The notes under the pieces: generated by a model | Told to the model about the DNA's origin: nothing | The model's input: the letters and a program-made list of their open reading frames with translations, nothing else | The model's database searches: none | Shown: positions 1-5,943 of the stretch, in pieces | How the letters are laid out: each line of letters begins with the position of its first letter | Numbering within the stretch: the first letter of the stretch is position 1 | Source of the DNA: Chloroflexota bacterium | GTDB lineage: Bacteria > Chloroflexota > Limnocylindria > P2-11E | Reading direction: 5' to 3' | Length of the DNA stretch: 6,676 bases | Assembly (NCBI GenBank): GCA_005883775.1 | Contig: VBEU01000110.1 | Span: forward strand, 1 to 6,676 | Made by a program: the position numbers and the translations under genes

Positions 1-495
1 GGCGAGTTCGACCAGGCGCTGATCGGCGCGGATGTCGTCCGGGTCGATCCAGGCGAGGTTGAACCAGAGCGCGAGATCCACGAAGTAATCGTCCGAGAGG
101 AGCTCGTGCCGGTCGCCGGTCGCCATCGCCAGCTGGAGCAGACGCCGGTATTCCTGATAACGGTGGATGACGTTGCCGTGATGGATCGAGAAGAACCGCC
201 GCAGGATGTGCACGCGCTCCTCGTCAGCGAGCACCCCGTCCACTGTGCGCATCGTGAGGCGCGTGTCCTCGTCGTCGGCACCGCGCGCGTAATCCTCGAG
301 CTGATCGCGCAAGCTCGGCACCATCGTGAAGTTCACCTTCACGCGGGGGAACTCCTGAAGGAGCCGCGCCATGTGCAGGTAATCCTTCGACGCGTGGAGG
401 CGCACCCACGGCAGCACGAACTCGCTGGTCTGCGGGTGCTTGTAGTAGGGCTGGTGCATGTGCCAGAGGATCGCGACGGGCAGCTTTCCGTTCAC
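1..495 (-). CDS. Glycoside hydrolase family 57 protein (COG1449 type), N-terminal part, cut by window edge
   Basis: These are the first 165 codons of a GH57-type protein, a family of retaining alpha-glucan-active enzymes (alpha-amylase, glucanotransferase, branching enzyme). The translation begins VNGKLPVAILWHMHQPYYKH; the HMHQP stretch at residues 12-16 is GH57 conserved region I. It continues with LPWVRLHASKDYLHMARLL and VNFTMVPSLRDQLEDYA, which follow the COG1449 pattern PWVRLHALKDY...FNLVPSLL. The catalytic Glu and Asp lie further on, outside the window, so activity and substrate cannot be judged. The GTG start at 495-493 overlaps the lysS stop in a GTGA, giving a 4-base overlap, and no strong Shine-Dalgarno is visible, so translational coupling to lysS is likely. 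The family call is firm; the exact substrate is unknown. It is last in the visible greA-lysS operon. Confidence 0.88.
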   Translation of the reverse strand, partial: MNGKLPVAILWHMHQPYYKHPQTSEFVLPWVRLHASKDYLHMARLLQEFPRVKVNFTMVPSLRDQLEDYARGADDEDTRLTMRTVDGVLADEERVHILRRFFSIHHGNVIHRYQEYRRLLQLAMATGDRHELLSDDYFVDLALWFNLAWIDPDDIRADQRLVELA

Positions 496-1073
496 GGGGC
501 TCGACCGAGATCGTCGAGACGGCGGCGGACGCGTTCGGGCTCGATCGAGAGAAGGAGCCATCCCGCGCGCGGACCGACCGGCTTTCCGATGAAGGCGAGG
601 TAGATAGCGGCGAACGCGTCCCGCGAGGGCTTGCCGTGCGCGTCCAGAAGGCCGACCTGCTTCGCGGCCTCGTAGAGCTGGTTCTGCATTTCGCCCGCAT
701 CGTGGACCGTCCCGATGAGCGCCCTGATCGCGGATAGGTATCGACGCTGTTCGGCGGTCAGCTCGACATCCGGGGTCCTCTCGAGGACTTCGAACTTGGC
801 TTCGTCAGGGGCCCACCGCTCGAGCCAGGCGCGCGCGAGCTCGACACGCCTGTGCAGATCACGCAGCTCCGCATCGGTCAGGCGTGCGCCCTTGTCCTTC
901 TCGGCCTCAGCCTCGGGCTTGATGCTGGGGATCTGGAGCCAGCTCGCGACCGTCGTGAAGCGAATGCGGAACCCCGGCGGGTCGGGCGTTGGTGAGACCT
1001 GGGAGAGGCGCCAGGTCTTCCCGAGGTCGCTCTCCTCGTCCTCGCGATACGCATCCGCGGCGCGGTCGTACTC
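492..1073 (-). pseudogene. lysS: Class I lysyl-tRNA synthetase, C-terminal part, out of frame with the N-terminal part
   Basis: This is the C-terminal, anticodon-binding helical region of the class I LysRS whose catalytic half lies at 1074-1962, read in a different frame. The frame is open further upstream, but homology to the family starts at about 1073 with EYDRAADAYRED. It then has TWRLSQVSP, FTTVASWLQIP and the family's C-terminal block AGEMQNQLYEAAKQ...FAAIYLAFIGKPVGPRAGWLL, ending at TGA 494-492. In intact homologues the segment between the KMSKS loop and the EYDR helix is about 35-40 residues (a PPE-LRFLxLRPxPxxAIxFDP-type stretch, from memory of the family); here it is missing. This part has no obvious start or ribosome site of its own and would be translated only with the upstream half. 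It is either a genuine lesion or a deletion made in assembly. Confidence 0.8.
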
Positions 1074-1962
1074 CTTCGGCGCCGATGCCTTTGGAGCTCG
1101 CCATCTTCTTGCCGCCGAACGTGAAGAACTCGTGCTGAAGCCCCGGGGGCGGCTCCCGCTTCCACACCTCGCGGTAGATCTCGTTCGAGCGCTCGCGCGA
1201 TCCACCAGCGGTGAGGAGGTCTTTGCCGCCCTCCTCATAGGTCACTCCGAAGTGATCCCACTGCGCGCACCACTGCTCGTTCCATAGGAGCTTGGCGGTC
1301 CCTCCAAATGGCGCGACGCGGCCGACATGACCACAGCCCTCGGCCCATTCCACGTAATCCCGTCTGCACTCGTACGCGACCGTCGTGCCGTCGTAGTCGG
1401 TCGCGAGCGTCGTGCCGATCCGTCCGCAGTTCTCGCAGATCACAGCGATCGGCAGCCAGCCTTCGGGATGGTCGACGTTCGCGACGCGCTTGTGGATCGC
1501 GCGGATCGTCTCGGCGTTGCGCAGGACAAGATCGATCTGTTTGTCGAGCGCCCCCGACCGGTACAGATCGCGCATCCGGTGGAACTCTGGCGTGATCCCC
1601 AGGCCGGCGAAGAGCGCGATGAAACGAGTCGCGTGGTAATCCGCGAAGTCCGTCCCGACGGACGGATCCGGGCTCGGGATCATGTAGAGCGGTTTTCCCA
1701 TGTGCTCGGCCATCCCGGCCCGTTCCTTCATCGACTGCGAGTCCATCGGGTCGTAGTCGTCGATCGTGTAGACGAATCGGACGTCGAGCGCGTTCGCCTT
1801 GAATGTGCGGAAGAGCGCGTCACTGATGATCGGTCCACGAAGACCGGAGATCGGTACGGCTCCCGATGGAGTCTTTGAATCGCGCACGACGTGCGGTCGC
1901 CCAGGCTGGAGAAGCTTGACCTCCTCATCGGCCCAGAAGGCCGCCTCGTGCCCTGAGCTCAA
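907..1962 (-). CDS. lysS: Class I lysyl-tRNA synthetase (LysK/LysS class I), catalytic part; frame broken
   Basis: Charges tRNA-Lys with lysine in the cytoplasm. Class I LysRS is the archaeal/spirochaete/alphaproteobacterial type, unrelated to the common class II enzyme. Codons 1-295 (1962-1078) are genuine: the HIGH-region signature TPSGAVPISGLRG near residues 31-43, a zinc-knuckle-like CENCGR with later Cys residues (YECRRD, EGCGH), GKDLLTAGGSR, and the KMSKS-type loop KKMASSKG. From about 1077 down to the TGA at 907 the frame is no longer LysRS; the family sequence resumes at 1073 in another frame. Start: TTG 1962-1960 overlaps the greA stop as TTGA, with no good Shine-Dalgarno, so coupling to greA is expected. 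In the HIGH motif the first His is not present (PISG where many class I LysRS have HIGN). As sequenced, the product would be a 351-residue protein without the C-terminal domain. Confidence 0.88.
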   Translation of the reverse strand: MSSGHEAAFWADEEVKLLQPGRPHVVRDSKTPSGAVPISGLRGPIISDALFRTFKANALDVRFVYTIDDYDPMDSQSMKERAGMAEHMGKPLYMIPSPDPSVGTDFADYHATRFIALFAGLGITPEFHRMRDLYRSGALDKQIDLVLRNAETIRAIHKRVANVDHPEGWLPIAVICENCGRIGTTLATDYDGTTVAYECRRDYVEWAEGCGHVGRVAPFGGTAKLLWNEQWCAQWDHFGVTYEEGGKDLLTAGGSRERSNEIYREVWKREPPPGLQHEFFTFGGKKMASSKGIGAEGVRPRRGCVSRGRGERPREDLAPLPGLTNARPAGVPHSLHDGRELAPDPQHQARG

Positions 1963-2429
1963 CGTACGGTGAGGATCTTCATCTCCACCGCGCCGGCCGG
2001 GACGACCAGCCGGACCGTTTCCCCTGCGCGGTGCCCCATGAGCGCTTTGCCGACCGGAGATTCGTTCGAGATCCGGCCCTCGGCCGGCGCGGCCTCCGCC
2101 GATCCGACGATGACGTACTGCTCCTTCGACCCTTCGGCCTCCACGATCACGTGGCTCCCGATCTCGACGGTCTCGTGCTTCGCCTTCTCGTCGATGATCT
2201 GAGCGTTCTTCACCATCTGCTCGAGCGTGAGGATGCGACCCTCGAGGAACGCCTGATCATTCTTTGCCTGCTCGAGCTCGGAGTTCTCGGTGAAGTCTCC
2301 GAACTCCATGGCCGCGTGGATGCGCTCGGCCACACGCTGACGGCCGGCGGCCTTCAGTTCGTCGAGCTCGGAGTGGATCTTCTTCAGACCATCCGCGGAG
2401 ACGTAGACAGGCTTCTCAAGGTTGTTCAT
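1959..2429 (-). CDS. greA: Transcript cleavage/elongation factor GreA
   Basis: GreA binds the secondary channel of RNA polymerase and stimulates cleavage of backtracked RNA, rescuing arrested complexes. The 156-residue protein is normal length (usually about 158). Residues 1-80 form the N-terminal coiled coil. Its tip, FGDFTENSELEQAKNDQAFL, keeps the two acidic residues (Asp45 and Glu48, matching E. coli Asp41 and Glu44) that hold Mg in the active site, so the protein should be active. Residues about 85-156 are the FKBP-like C-terminal domain with the block RISNESPVGKALMGHRAGE and the end VEMKILTV. Start: ATG 2429-2427 with GGAGG four bases upstream; a longer open frame to 2636 exists but is non-homologous and crosses the leader hairpins. 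It is first in an operon with lysS, whose TTG overlaps the greA stop by four bases. See the leader features for possible attenuation. Confidence 0.97.
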   Translation of the reverse strand: MNNLEKPVYVSADGLKKIHSELDELKAAGRQRVAERIHAAMEFGDFTENSELEQAKNDQAFLEGRILTLEQMVKNAQIIDEKAKHETVEIGSHVIVEAEGSKEQYVIVGSAEAAPAEGRISNESPVGKALMGHRAGETVRLVVPAGAVEMKILTVR

Positions 2430-2433
2430 GGTG

Positions 2434-2438
2434 CCTCC
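2434..2438 (-). promoter_or_regulatory. greA ribosome binding site
   Basis: The minus strand reads GGAGG, then CACC, then ATG. It is the strongest Shine-Dalgarno in the window and fixes the greA start at 2429 rather than the longer open frame. It lies 10 bases downstream of the second leader stem-loop. Confidence 0.85.
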
Positions 2439-2448
2439 GCTCTCTTTG

Positions 2449-2469
2449 CGCACGGTTTCTTCCCGTGCG
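2449..2469 (-). promoter_or_regulatory. Second stem-loop in the greA leader
   Basis: On the greA strand this is CGCACGG, loop GAAGAAA, CCGTGCG: seven perfect pairs with a 7-base purine loop. It ends ten bases before the GGAGG of greA and is not followed by a U run, so it is not a terminator. It could influence ribosome access or compete with other leader folds. The structure is seen directly; the function is inference. Confidence 0.5.
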
Positions 2470-2484
2470 GGTTTCCTTGTAATG

Positions 2485-2513
2485 AAAAGCGCTGAAGGCC
2501 GAAGGCCCTCAGC
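2485..2513 (-). terminator. Terminator-like hairpin in the greA leader (possible attenuator)
   Basis: On the greA strand, GCTGAGGGCC, loop TTC, GGCCTTCAGC forms a 10-bp stem (9 Watson-Crick pairs plus one G-U as RNA) at 2513-2491, followed by GC and then TTTT at 2488-2485. It lies between the candidate promoter and greA with no upstream gene on this strand to terminate, so it would act within the greA leader. E. coli greA is known to have a leader terminator that yields short GraL RNAs, which is a precedent. The U run is short and interrupted, so termination would be partial at best. If mutY started at 2482, the same bases would be its codons 4-11. Confidence 0.5.
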
Positions 2514-2535
2514 ACTCAACCGGGCGTACTGTTCT

Positions 2536-3384
2536 GTGCCGGAATTGTACGACACACCTGCCTCTCCGGCGACGTTTCGCAGGCGGGTCCTCTCCTGGTA
2601 CCGCGGCTCCGGCCGCGACCTTCCTTGGCGGCACACGCGCGATCCCTACCGCGTCCTCGTCAGCGAGGTAATGCTGCAGCAGACGCAGGTCGCACGGGTG
2701 CTTCCGGCCTACCGGCGGTTCCTCGATCGGTTCCCGACGCTTCGCGCCCTCTCTCGCGCGCCGCTCGGCGATGTCCTCCGCGAGTGGTCCGGGCTTGGCT
2801 ACAACCGTCGCGCGCGAGACCTCCATCGCATCGCACGGCGGCACTCATCCGTGCCGCGCACCGCCGCCGAGCTCGACGACCTTCCAGGCATCGGCGCGTA
2901 TACCGCGTCGGCCGTGGCGTGTTTCGCGTTCGATCAGCCGACGGCCTTCGCCGACACGAACATCCGTCGCGTTCTCGGTCGCGCGCTGCTCGGCCGCACC
3001 GCCACCGATCGCGAAGCGATCGCGCTCGACGCGCGGTTCGGGTCGAGACGCAAAGGCGCGCGGTGGCATCACGCGCTCATGGACATCGGCGCGACGATCT
3101 GTCTTGCGAAACGCCCGCGCTGCGATGCCTGTCCGCTCCGATCGCACTGCGACTACGACGGTGACGAGCGACTGTCGCGGCGCAAGCAGTCGCCGTTTGC
3201 CCTGAGCGATCGTCGCGTGCGAGGCGCGATCCTGCGCCATCTCGTCAGGTCCCCTCGCGGTGTAACGGTGGACGCGCTTCGAACGGGTATCAGCGACCCG
3301 CGGGTGGAGCGTCTCGTAGGGACACTCGCCCGCGAAGGTCTCGTGGAGGTCTCATCCGGGACGGTTCGCCTTCCGACGCGCTGA
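2536..3384 (+). CDS. mutY: MutY-type A/G-specific adenine DNA glycosylase without NUDIX domain
   Basis: Base-excision repair glycosylase of the HhH-GPD/4Fe-4S superfamily; MutY removes adenine opposite 8-oxoguanine. Numbering from GTG 2536 (282 residues): LPWR 29-32, SEVMLQQTQ 43-51 with catalytic Glu44, the helix-hairpin-helix LPGIGAYTA 116-124, catalytic Asp140 in ADTNIRRVL, and iron-sulfur Cys189, 196, 199 and 205 in the exact C-x6-C-x2-C-x5-C spacing. The C-terminal NUDIX-like domain that reads 8-oxoG is absent; instead about 70 residues, including DRRVRGAILRHLVR and a winged-helix-like end, resemble actinobacterial MutY tails. In the GLGYY motif the second Tyr is Asn (GLGYN). Start is uncertain: ATG 2482, GTG 2536 and TTG 2545 are in frame, none with a good Shine-Dalgarno; residues before about 2545 do not look conserved. 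The J-like gene follows 24 bases later. Confidence 0.9.
   Translation: MPELYDTPASPATFRRRVLSWYRGSGRDLPWRHTRDPYRVLVSEVMLQQTQVARVLPAYRRFLDRFPTLRALSRAPLGDVLREWSGLGYNRRARDLHRIARRHSSVPRTAAELDDLPGIGAYTASAVACFAFDQPTAFADTNIRRVLGRALLGRTATDREAIALDARFGSRRKGARWHHALMDIGATICLAKRPRCDACPLRSHCDYDGDERLSRRKQSPFALSDRRVRGAILRHLVRSPRGVTVDALRTGISDPRVERLVGTLAREGLVEVSSGTVRLPTR
2544..2549 (-). promoter_or_regulatory. Candidate -10 box for the greA operon
   Basis: The minus strand reads TACAAT, one mismatch from TATAAT. No convincing -35 hexamer lies 16-18 bases upstream (the sequence there is close to TCGCCG). Transcription would begin near 2537 and give a leader of about 108 bases holding both stem-loops. The box overlaps the candidate mutY start codons at 2536 and 2545. 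Confidence 0.4.
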
Positions 3385-3408
3385 TCTGAGTGGCACGATC
3401 ACGCGCAC

Positions 3409-4314
3409 GTGAATAGCTACTACGACCTCCTGGGTGTCGCGCCGAACGCGACAGAGCTCGAGATCCGCTCCGCGTACGGGCGCGACGTACTTCGTCTGCA
3501 GGACACGACCTCGGACAAGGTGGCGCAGTTTCGCGCCGCGCTGGACGGAGCCTTCGCGACACTCGTCGATCCCGTGAAGCGGTCGGCCTATGACGAGGCG
3601 CTCGCGGTCTCACGGAAGGAAGATGCAGCGGACAGCTCCGATGAGTCGGACGCCGCGTTCGGTTACGCGCTGCGCGGCGGACTCTGGTTCGCGGGCGGCG
3701 GCCTGCTCACCGCGGTGACGTACGCGTTCTCACAGGGCTCGTACCTGATCGCATGGGGACCGCTCCTTTTCGGCGGCTTCCAGCTCGTGCGCGGCCTGCT
3801 CAGGTACCTCACCGTCCCGAGCGGCGCGCGCAAGGCCGGCCAACTCGGGTTGCTCGGTGGCGTCATCGCGGTGGGCATCCTTTCGGCTGGGTTCGTCGGC
3901 GTCAGCGAGGCGATCGGAGCCCAGGAAGCCGCGCAGAATGCGAAGTGGAACGCGATGATCGATGAGAGCGTTCTGGACGTCCAACAGGCGAACGATCTCG
4001 TGATCGGCGTCGCGAACCGTCCCGGACCGTGGGATGCGACCGACAGCGCGGACATGGCGAAGGCTTCCGTGCTCTACGCGCGCATAGCCGACGCCGTCGA
4101 CCGAGTTTCCGCGCCCGCGGAACTCGACTGGTACCGAACCGGAATGGTGAAGAACTTCCGCGAGGCTGCCGCGATCACTCACGATTTCTCGCTCGTCACG
4201 TCCGCCTCCCCGGCGAGCGCGGTGGCCTCGCTCGACAGCCGGTGGAACGCCTACGTCGATGAGGCCAACCGGCTCTCGGACCGCTTCGACGCGCAGCGAG
4301 GGAAGACTCCCTAG
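3409..4314 (+). CDS. Membrane protein with an N-terminal J-like domain lacking HPD
   Basis: A 301-residue protein. Residues 4-65 match a DnaJ J-domain in outline: YYDLLGVAPNATELEIRSAY (helices I-II) and LVDPVKRSAYDEAL (helix IV). The HPD loop between helices II and III, which triggers Hsp70 ATP hydrolysis, is replaced by RLQDTTSDK, so a classical DnaK co-chaperone role is unlikely. An acidic linker (about 70-82) leads to three hydrophobic segments near 90-108, 112-134 and 144-170. Basic residues before the first and between the second and third suggest an N-inside orientation with the C-terminal 130 residues outside. That C-terminal part is helical-looking, has no recognised motif, and includes a Trp/Asp-rich stretch near NRPGPWDATDS. 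No Gly/Phe or zinc-finger region follows the J domain. Start GTG 3409 is placed just before the J domain; the Shine-Dalgarno is weak. It may be read through from mutY. Function unknown. Confidence 0.78.
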   Translation: MNSYYDLLGVAPNATELEIRSAYGRDVLRLQDTTSDKVAQFRAALDGAFATLVDPVKRSAYDEALAVSRKEDAADSSDESDAAFGYALRGGLWFAGGGLLTAVTYAFSQGSYLIAWGPLLFGGFQLVRGLLRYLTVPSGARKAGQLGLLGGVIAVGILSAGFVGVSEAIGAQEAAQNAKWNAMIDESVLDVQQANDLVIGVANRPGPWDATDSADMAKASVLYARIADAVDRVSAPAELDWYRTGMVKNFREAAAITHDFSLVTSASPASAVASLDSRWNAYVDEANRLSDRFDAQRGKTP

Positions 4315-4327
4315 CGCGGCGCGATGT

Positions 4328-4690
4328 TCAGGCCGGCTCGAGCCGCAGCGTCGTGGGCAGGACGGACGGAACCAGCATCGAATCGAGCGAGCTGCCCCTC
4401 CGGTACTTCTTCCGGTATGCGTCCGATGCGCGCTTCACCGATGCGCTGTCGGCAGCCGCGATCGCGCGCACCGGGATGCGCTTGCCGCTCGCGACCAGGG
4501 CGCCTGGGCCGGCCAGAAGCTCGCGGTACCAGCGCGACGTCGGCCCGCGATAGGTCCGAATGAACACGTCGTCGCCCTCGACCACGACCCAGATCGGGAC
4601 TGAATGCACGGTGCCCTTCGGCGAGCGGGTCTCGATGTCGACCTCATTCGCGCGGTCGAGCACAGCGATCGTGTCCTTTGGGAAGCTCAA
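4328..4690 (-). CDS. DUF2255 family protein
   Basis: A 120-residue protein beginning MSFPKDTIAVLDRANEVDIE. The blocks DIETRSPKG, VPIWVVVEGDDVFIRTYRG, SRWYRELLA and SGKRIPVRAIAA, followed by SDAYRKKY and VLPTTLRLEPA, fit the DUF2255 family, whose strand pattern recalls split-barrel flavin-binding proteins (pyridoxamine-phosphate-oxidase-like or deazaflavin-dependent nitroreductase). This is recognition from memory, and no cofactor site can be proved. It has no signal peptide or membrane segment, so it should be cytoplasmic. TTG 4690-4688 overlaps the M16 stop as TTGA and has GGAG five bases upstream, so this start is preferred over the long open frame reaching 5203, which is antisense-like low-complexity sequence. 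The gene ends 13 bases from the convergent J-like gene. Confidence 0.8.
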   Translation of the reverse strand: MSFPKDTIAVLDRANEVDIETRSPKGTVHSVPIWVVVEGDDVFIRTYRGPTSRWYRELLAGPGALVASGKRIPVRAIAAADSASVKRASDAYRKKYRRGSSLDSMLVPSVLPTTLRLEPA

Positions 4691-5943
4691 TCCCGCTCCG
4701 GCAGCGGTGGCCCAGCGATCGCGAGCGCGTAGCGGTCCGGCTGAAGGAAGGTCCGCGCGATCTCGACGACCTGCTCGAGCCTGACCGCGCGCAGATCGGC
4801 GGGATAGCGCTCGGCGTAATCGGGGCCGAGCTCGAAGACCTCGCCTTCGAGCAGGAGCGATGCGACCCCGGCGGGGCTCTCGCGCGCGACGTCCAGCTCG
4901 CCGACCAGCTTGTCCTGAGCGAGCTCGAGATCGTCCTCCGCGACCTTGCCATCCACGATCTTGCGCAGCTCGTCGAGCGTCGTGCTCACCGCGCGTTCGA
5001 CGTTGATCGGGTTGACGCCCATACGAACGACCCACGGGGATTGGCCGCGCGAGCCGCCGATCGTGCTGAAGACGTAATACGCCAGGCCCAGCTCGTCGCG
5101 GACCACGTGCCCGACCCGGCTCGCGAACGTGTCCGCCGCGAAGACCATGTTGGTCACCCTGGCTGCTACGAACCGCGGATCGGTGCGCGAGAGTCCGGGC
5201 CATCCAAGTACCACGTCGCTCTGAGTCTTGTCGGGTACGACCTCGAGCTTTCGCGCGGCCGTCACGAGGCGCGCGTCGGGGACCTTCCGTTCCTCACGCG
5301 GGCCGCCGGCGCCCCACGACGAGAACGCCTTCGCCGAGGCGTCGAAGACCTTCTGCGCGTCGACTCCTCCGGCGACCACGAGGACGGCGCCGTCGGGACG
5401 GATCGCGCGCCGGTGATGATCGCGCAGGTCATCGGCGGTCGCGGCGCGCACGACGGCGAGATCGCCAATCGGACGAGCGCGGAAGGGATGACCCTTGGGA
5501 TAGACGAGCTCGCGCCAGGCACTTTCGGCGACCGCTCGAGTGTTCTTCGCATCCTCCTCGATCTGAGCGACGGTCTGCTCACGGACGAGCTCCACCTCGG
5601 TCGATGCGAATGCGGGACGCACGACCGCGTCGGCCATGAGCTCGAGCAAGACATCGAGATCGCTGCCGAGCGATTGCGCGCTGAAAGTCGCCGCGTGCGA
5701 CCCGACGTCCAGGCGGGCGGCCGCGCCGATGCCGTCCAGCGCGTCCGCCCACGTCTTCGCGTCGCGAGTGGTGGTGCCACGCAGCATCGCTAGCGCGCAT
5801 AGACGGCCGATGCCGGGCCGGCCGATTGGCTCGAACCACTGACCCGCCTCGATAGCAAGGAGTACCGCTGCCGATTGAAGACCGGCGATCGGAACGACCG
5901 CCACGCGCAGGCCGTTGTCGAGACGTTGCCGGCGGACGTCCAC
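4687..5943 (-). CDS. M16 family peptidase homologue, catalytically inactive subunit
   Basis: A 418-residue M16B-type (pitrilysin/mitochondrial processing peptidase) protein of normal length for a two-lobe subunit. It starts at RLDNGLRVAVVP, as M16 proteins do. The zinc motif HxxEH, expected within GxxHxxEHxxFKGT, reads GIGRLCALAMLRGT here: His47, Glu50 and His51 are Arg, Ala and Leu, so zinc cannot be bound. The second lobe (from about residue 200) is well formed, with FASRVGHVVRDELGLAY and the downstream EDDLELAQDKLVGELD helix. Inactive M16 subunits are known to pair with an active one, as in alpha-MPP/beta-MPP and bacterial heterodimers; the upstream gene is the natural partner. GTG 5943-5941 shares its G with the partner's TAG stop and has GGAG eight bases upstream. 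No signal peptide is seen, so it is probably cytoplasmic. Confidence 0.9.
   Translation of the reverse strand: MDVRRQRLDNGLRVAVVPIAGLQSAAVLLAIEAGQWFEPIGRPGIGRLCALAMLRGTTTRDAKTWADALDGIGAAARLDVGSHAATFSAQSLGSDLDVLLELMADAVVRPAFASTEVELVREQTVAQIEEDAKNTRAVAESAWRELVYPKGHPFRARPIGDLAVVRAATADDLRDHHRRAIRPDGAVLVVAGGVDAQKVFDASAKAFSSWGAGGPREERKVPDARLVTAARKLEVVPDKTQSDVVLGWPGLSRTDPRFVAARVTNMVFAADTFASRVGHVVRDELGLAYYVFSTIGGSRGQSPWVVRMGVNPINVERAVSTTLDELRKIVDGKVAEDDLELAQDKLVGELDVARESPAGVASLLLEGEVFELGPDYAERYPADLRAVRLEQVVEIARTFLQPDRYALAIAGPPLPERD
4696..4699 (-). promoter_or_regulatory. Ribosome binding site that sets the TTG start of the DUF2255 gene
   Basis: The minus strand reads GGAG, then CGGGA, then TTG. The five-base spacing supports the unusual TTG start at 4690 and the overlap with the M16 stop. 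Confidence 0.6.

Noticed and set aside
1060..1100. Programmed ribosomal frameshift as the explanation of the lysS frame change
   Set aside because: No slippery heptamer or downstream pseudoknot was evident, and a shift would not restore the roughly 35-40 residues that seem to be absent.
1327..1878. 183-codon plus-strand open frame inside lysS
   Set aside because: It mirrors the conserved LysRS catalytic frame and has no protein signature of its own.
2031..2495. 154-codon plus-strand open frame across greA
   Set aside because: Antisense to a well-conserved greA; Leu/Val/Asp composition reflects the complementary codons.
2430..2636. Extension of greA to an upstream start at 2636
   Set aside because: GreA homology begins at 2429, where there is a strong GGAGG; the extension is non-homologous and crosses the leader hairpins and mutY.
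4335..4344. Perfect palindrome GGCTCGAGCC near the convergent gene ends
   Set aside because: It has no loop and no T run and lies within the last codons of the DUF2255 gene; not a terminator.
3016..4722. GCGATCGC octamers at 3016, 4458 and 4715
   Set aside because: Three copies are somewhat more than base composition predicts, but they lie within codons of a GC-rich genome and are too few to call a HIP1-like repeat family.
4678..5793. 371-codon plus-strand open frame opposite the M16 gene
   Set aside because: The minus strand encodes a clear M16 protein here. The plus frame is Arg/Asp-rich, has no recognisable motif, and is the expected antisense shadow at high GC.
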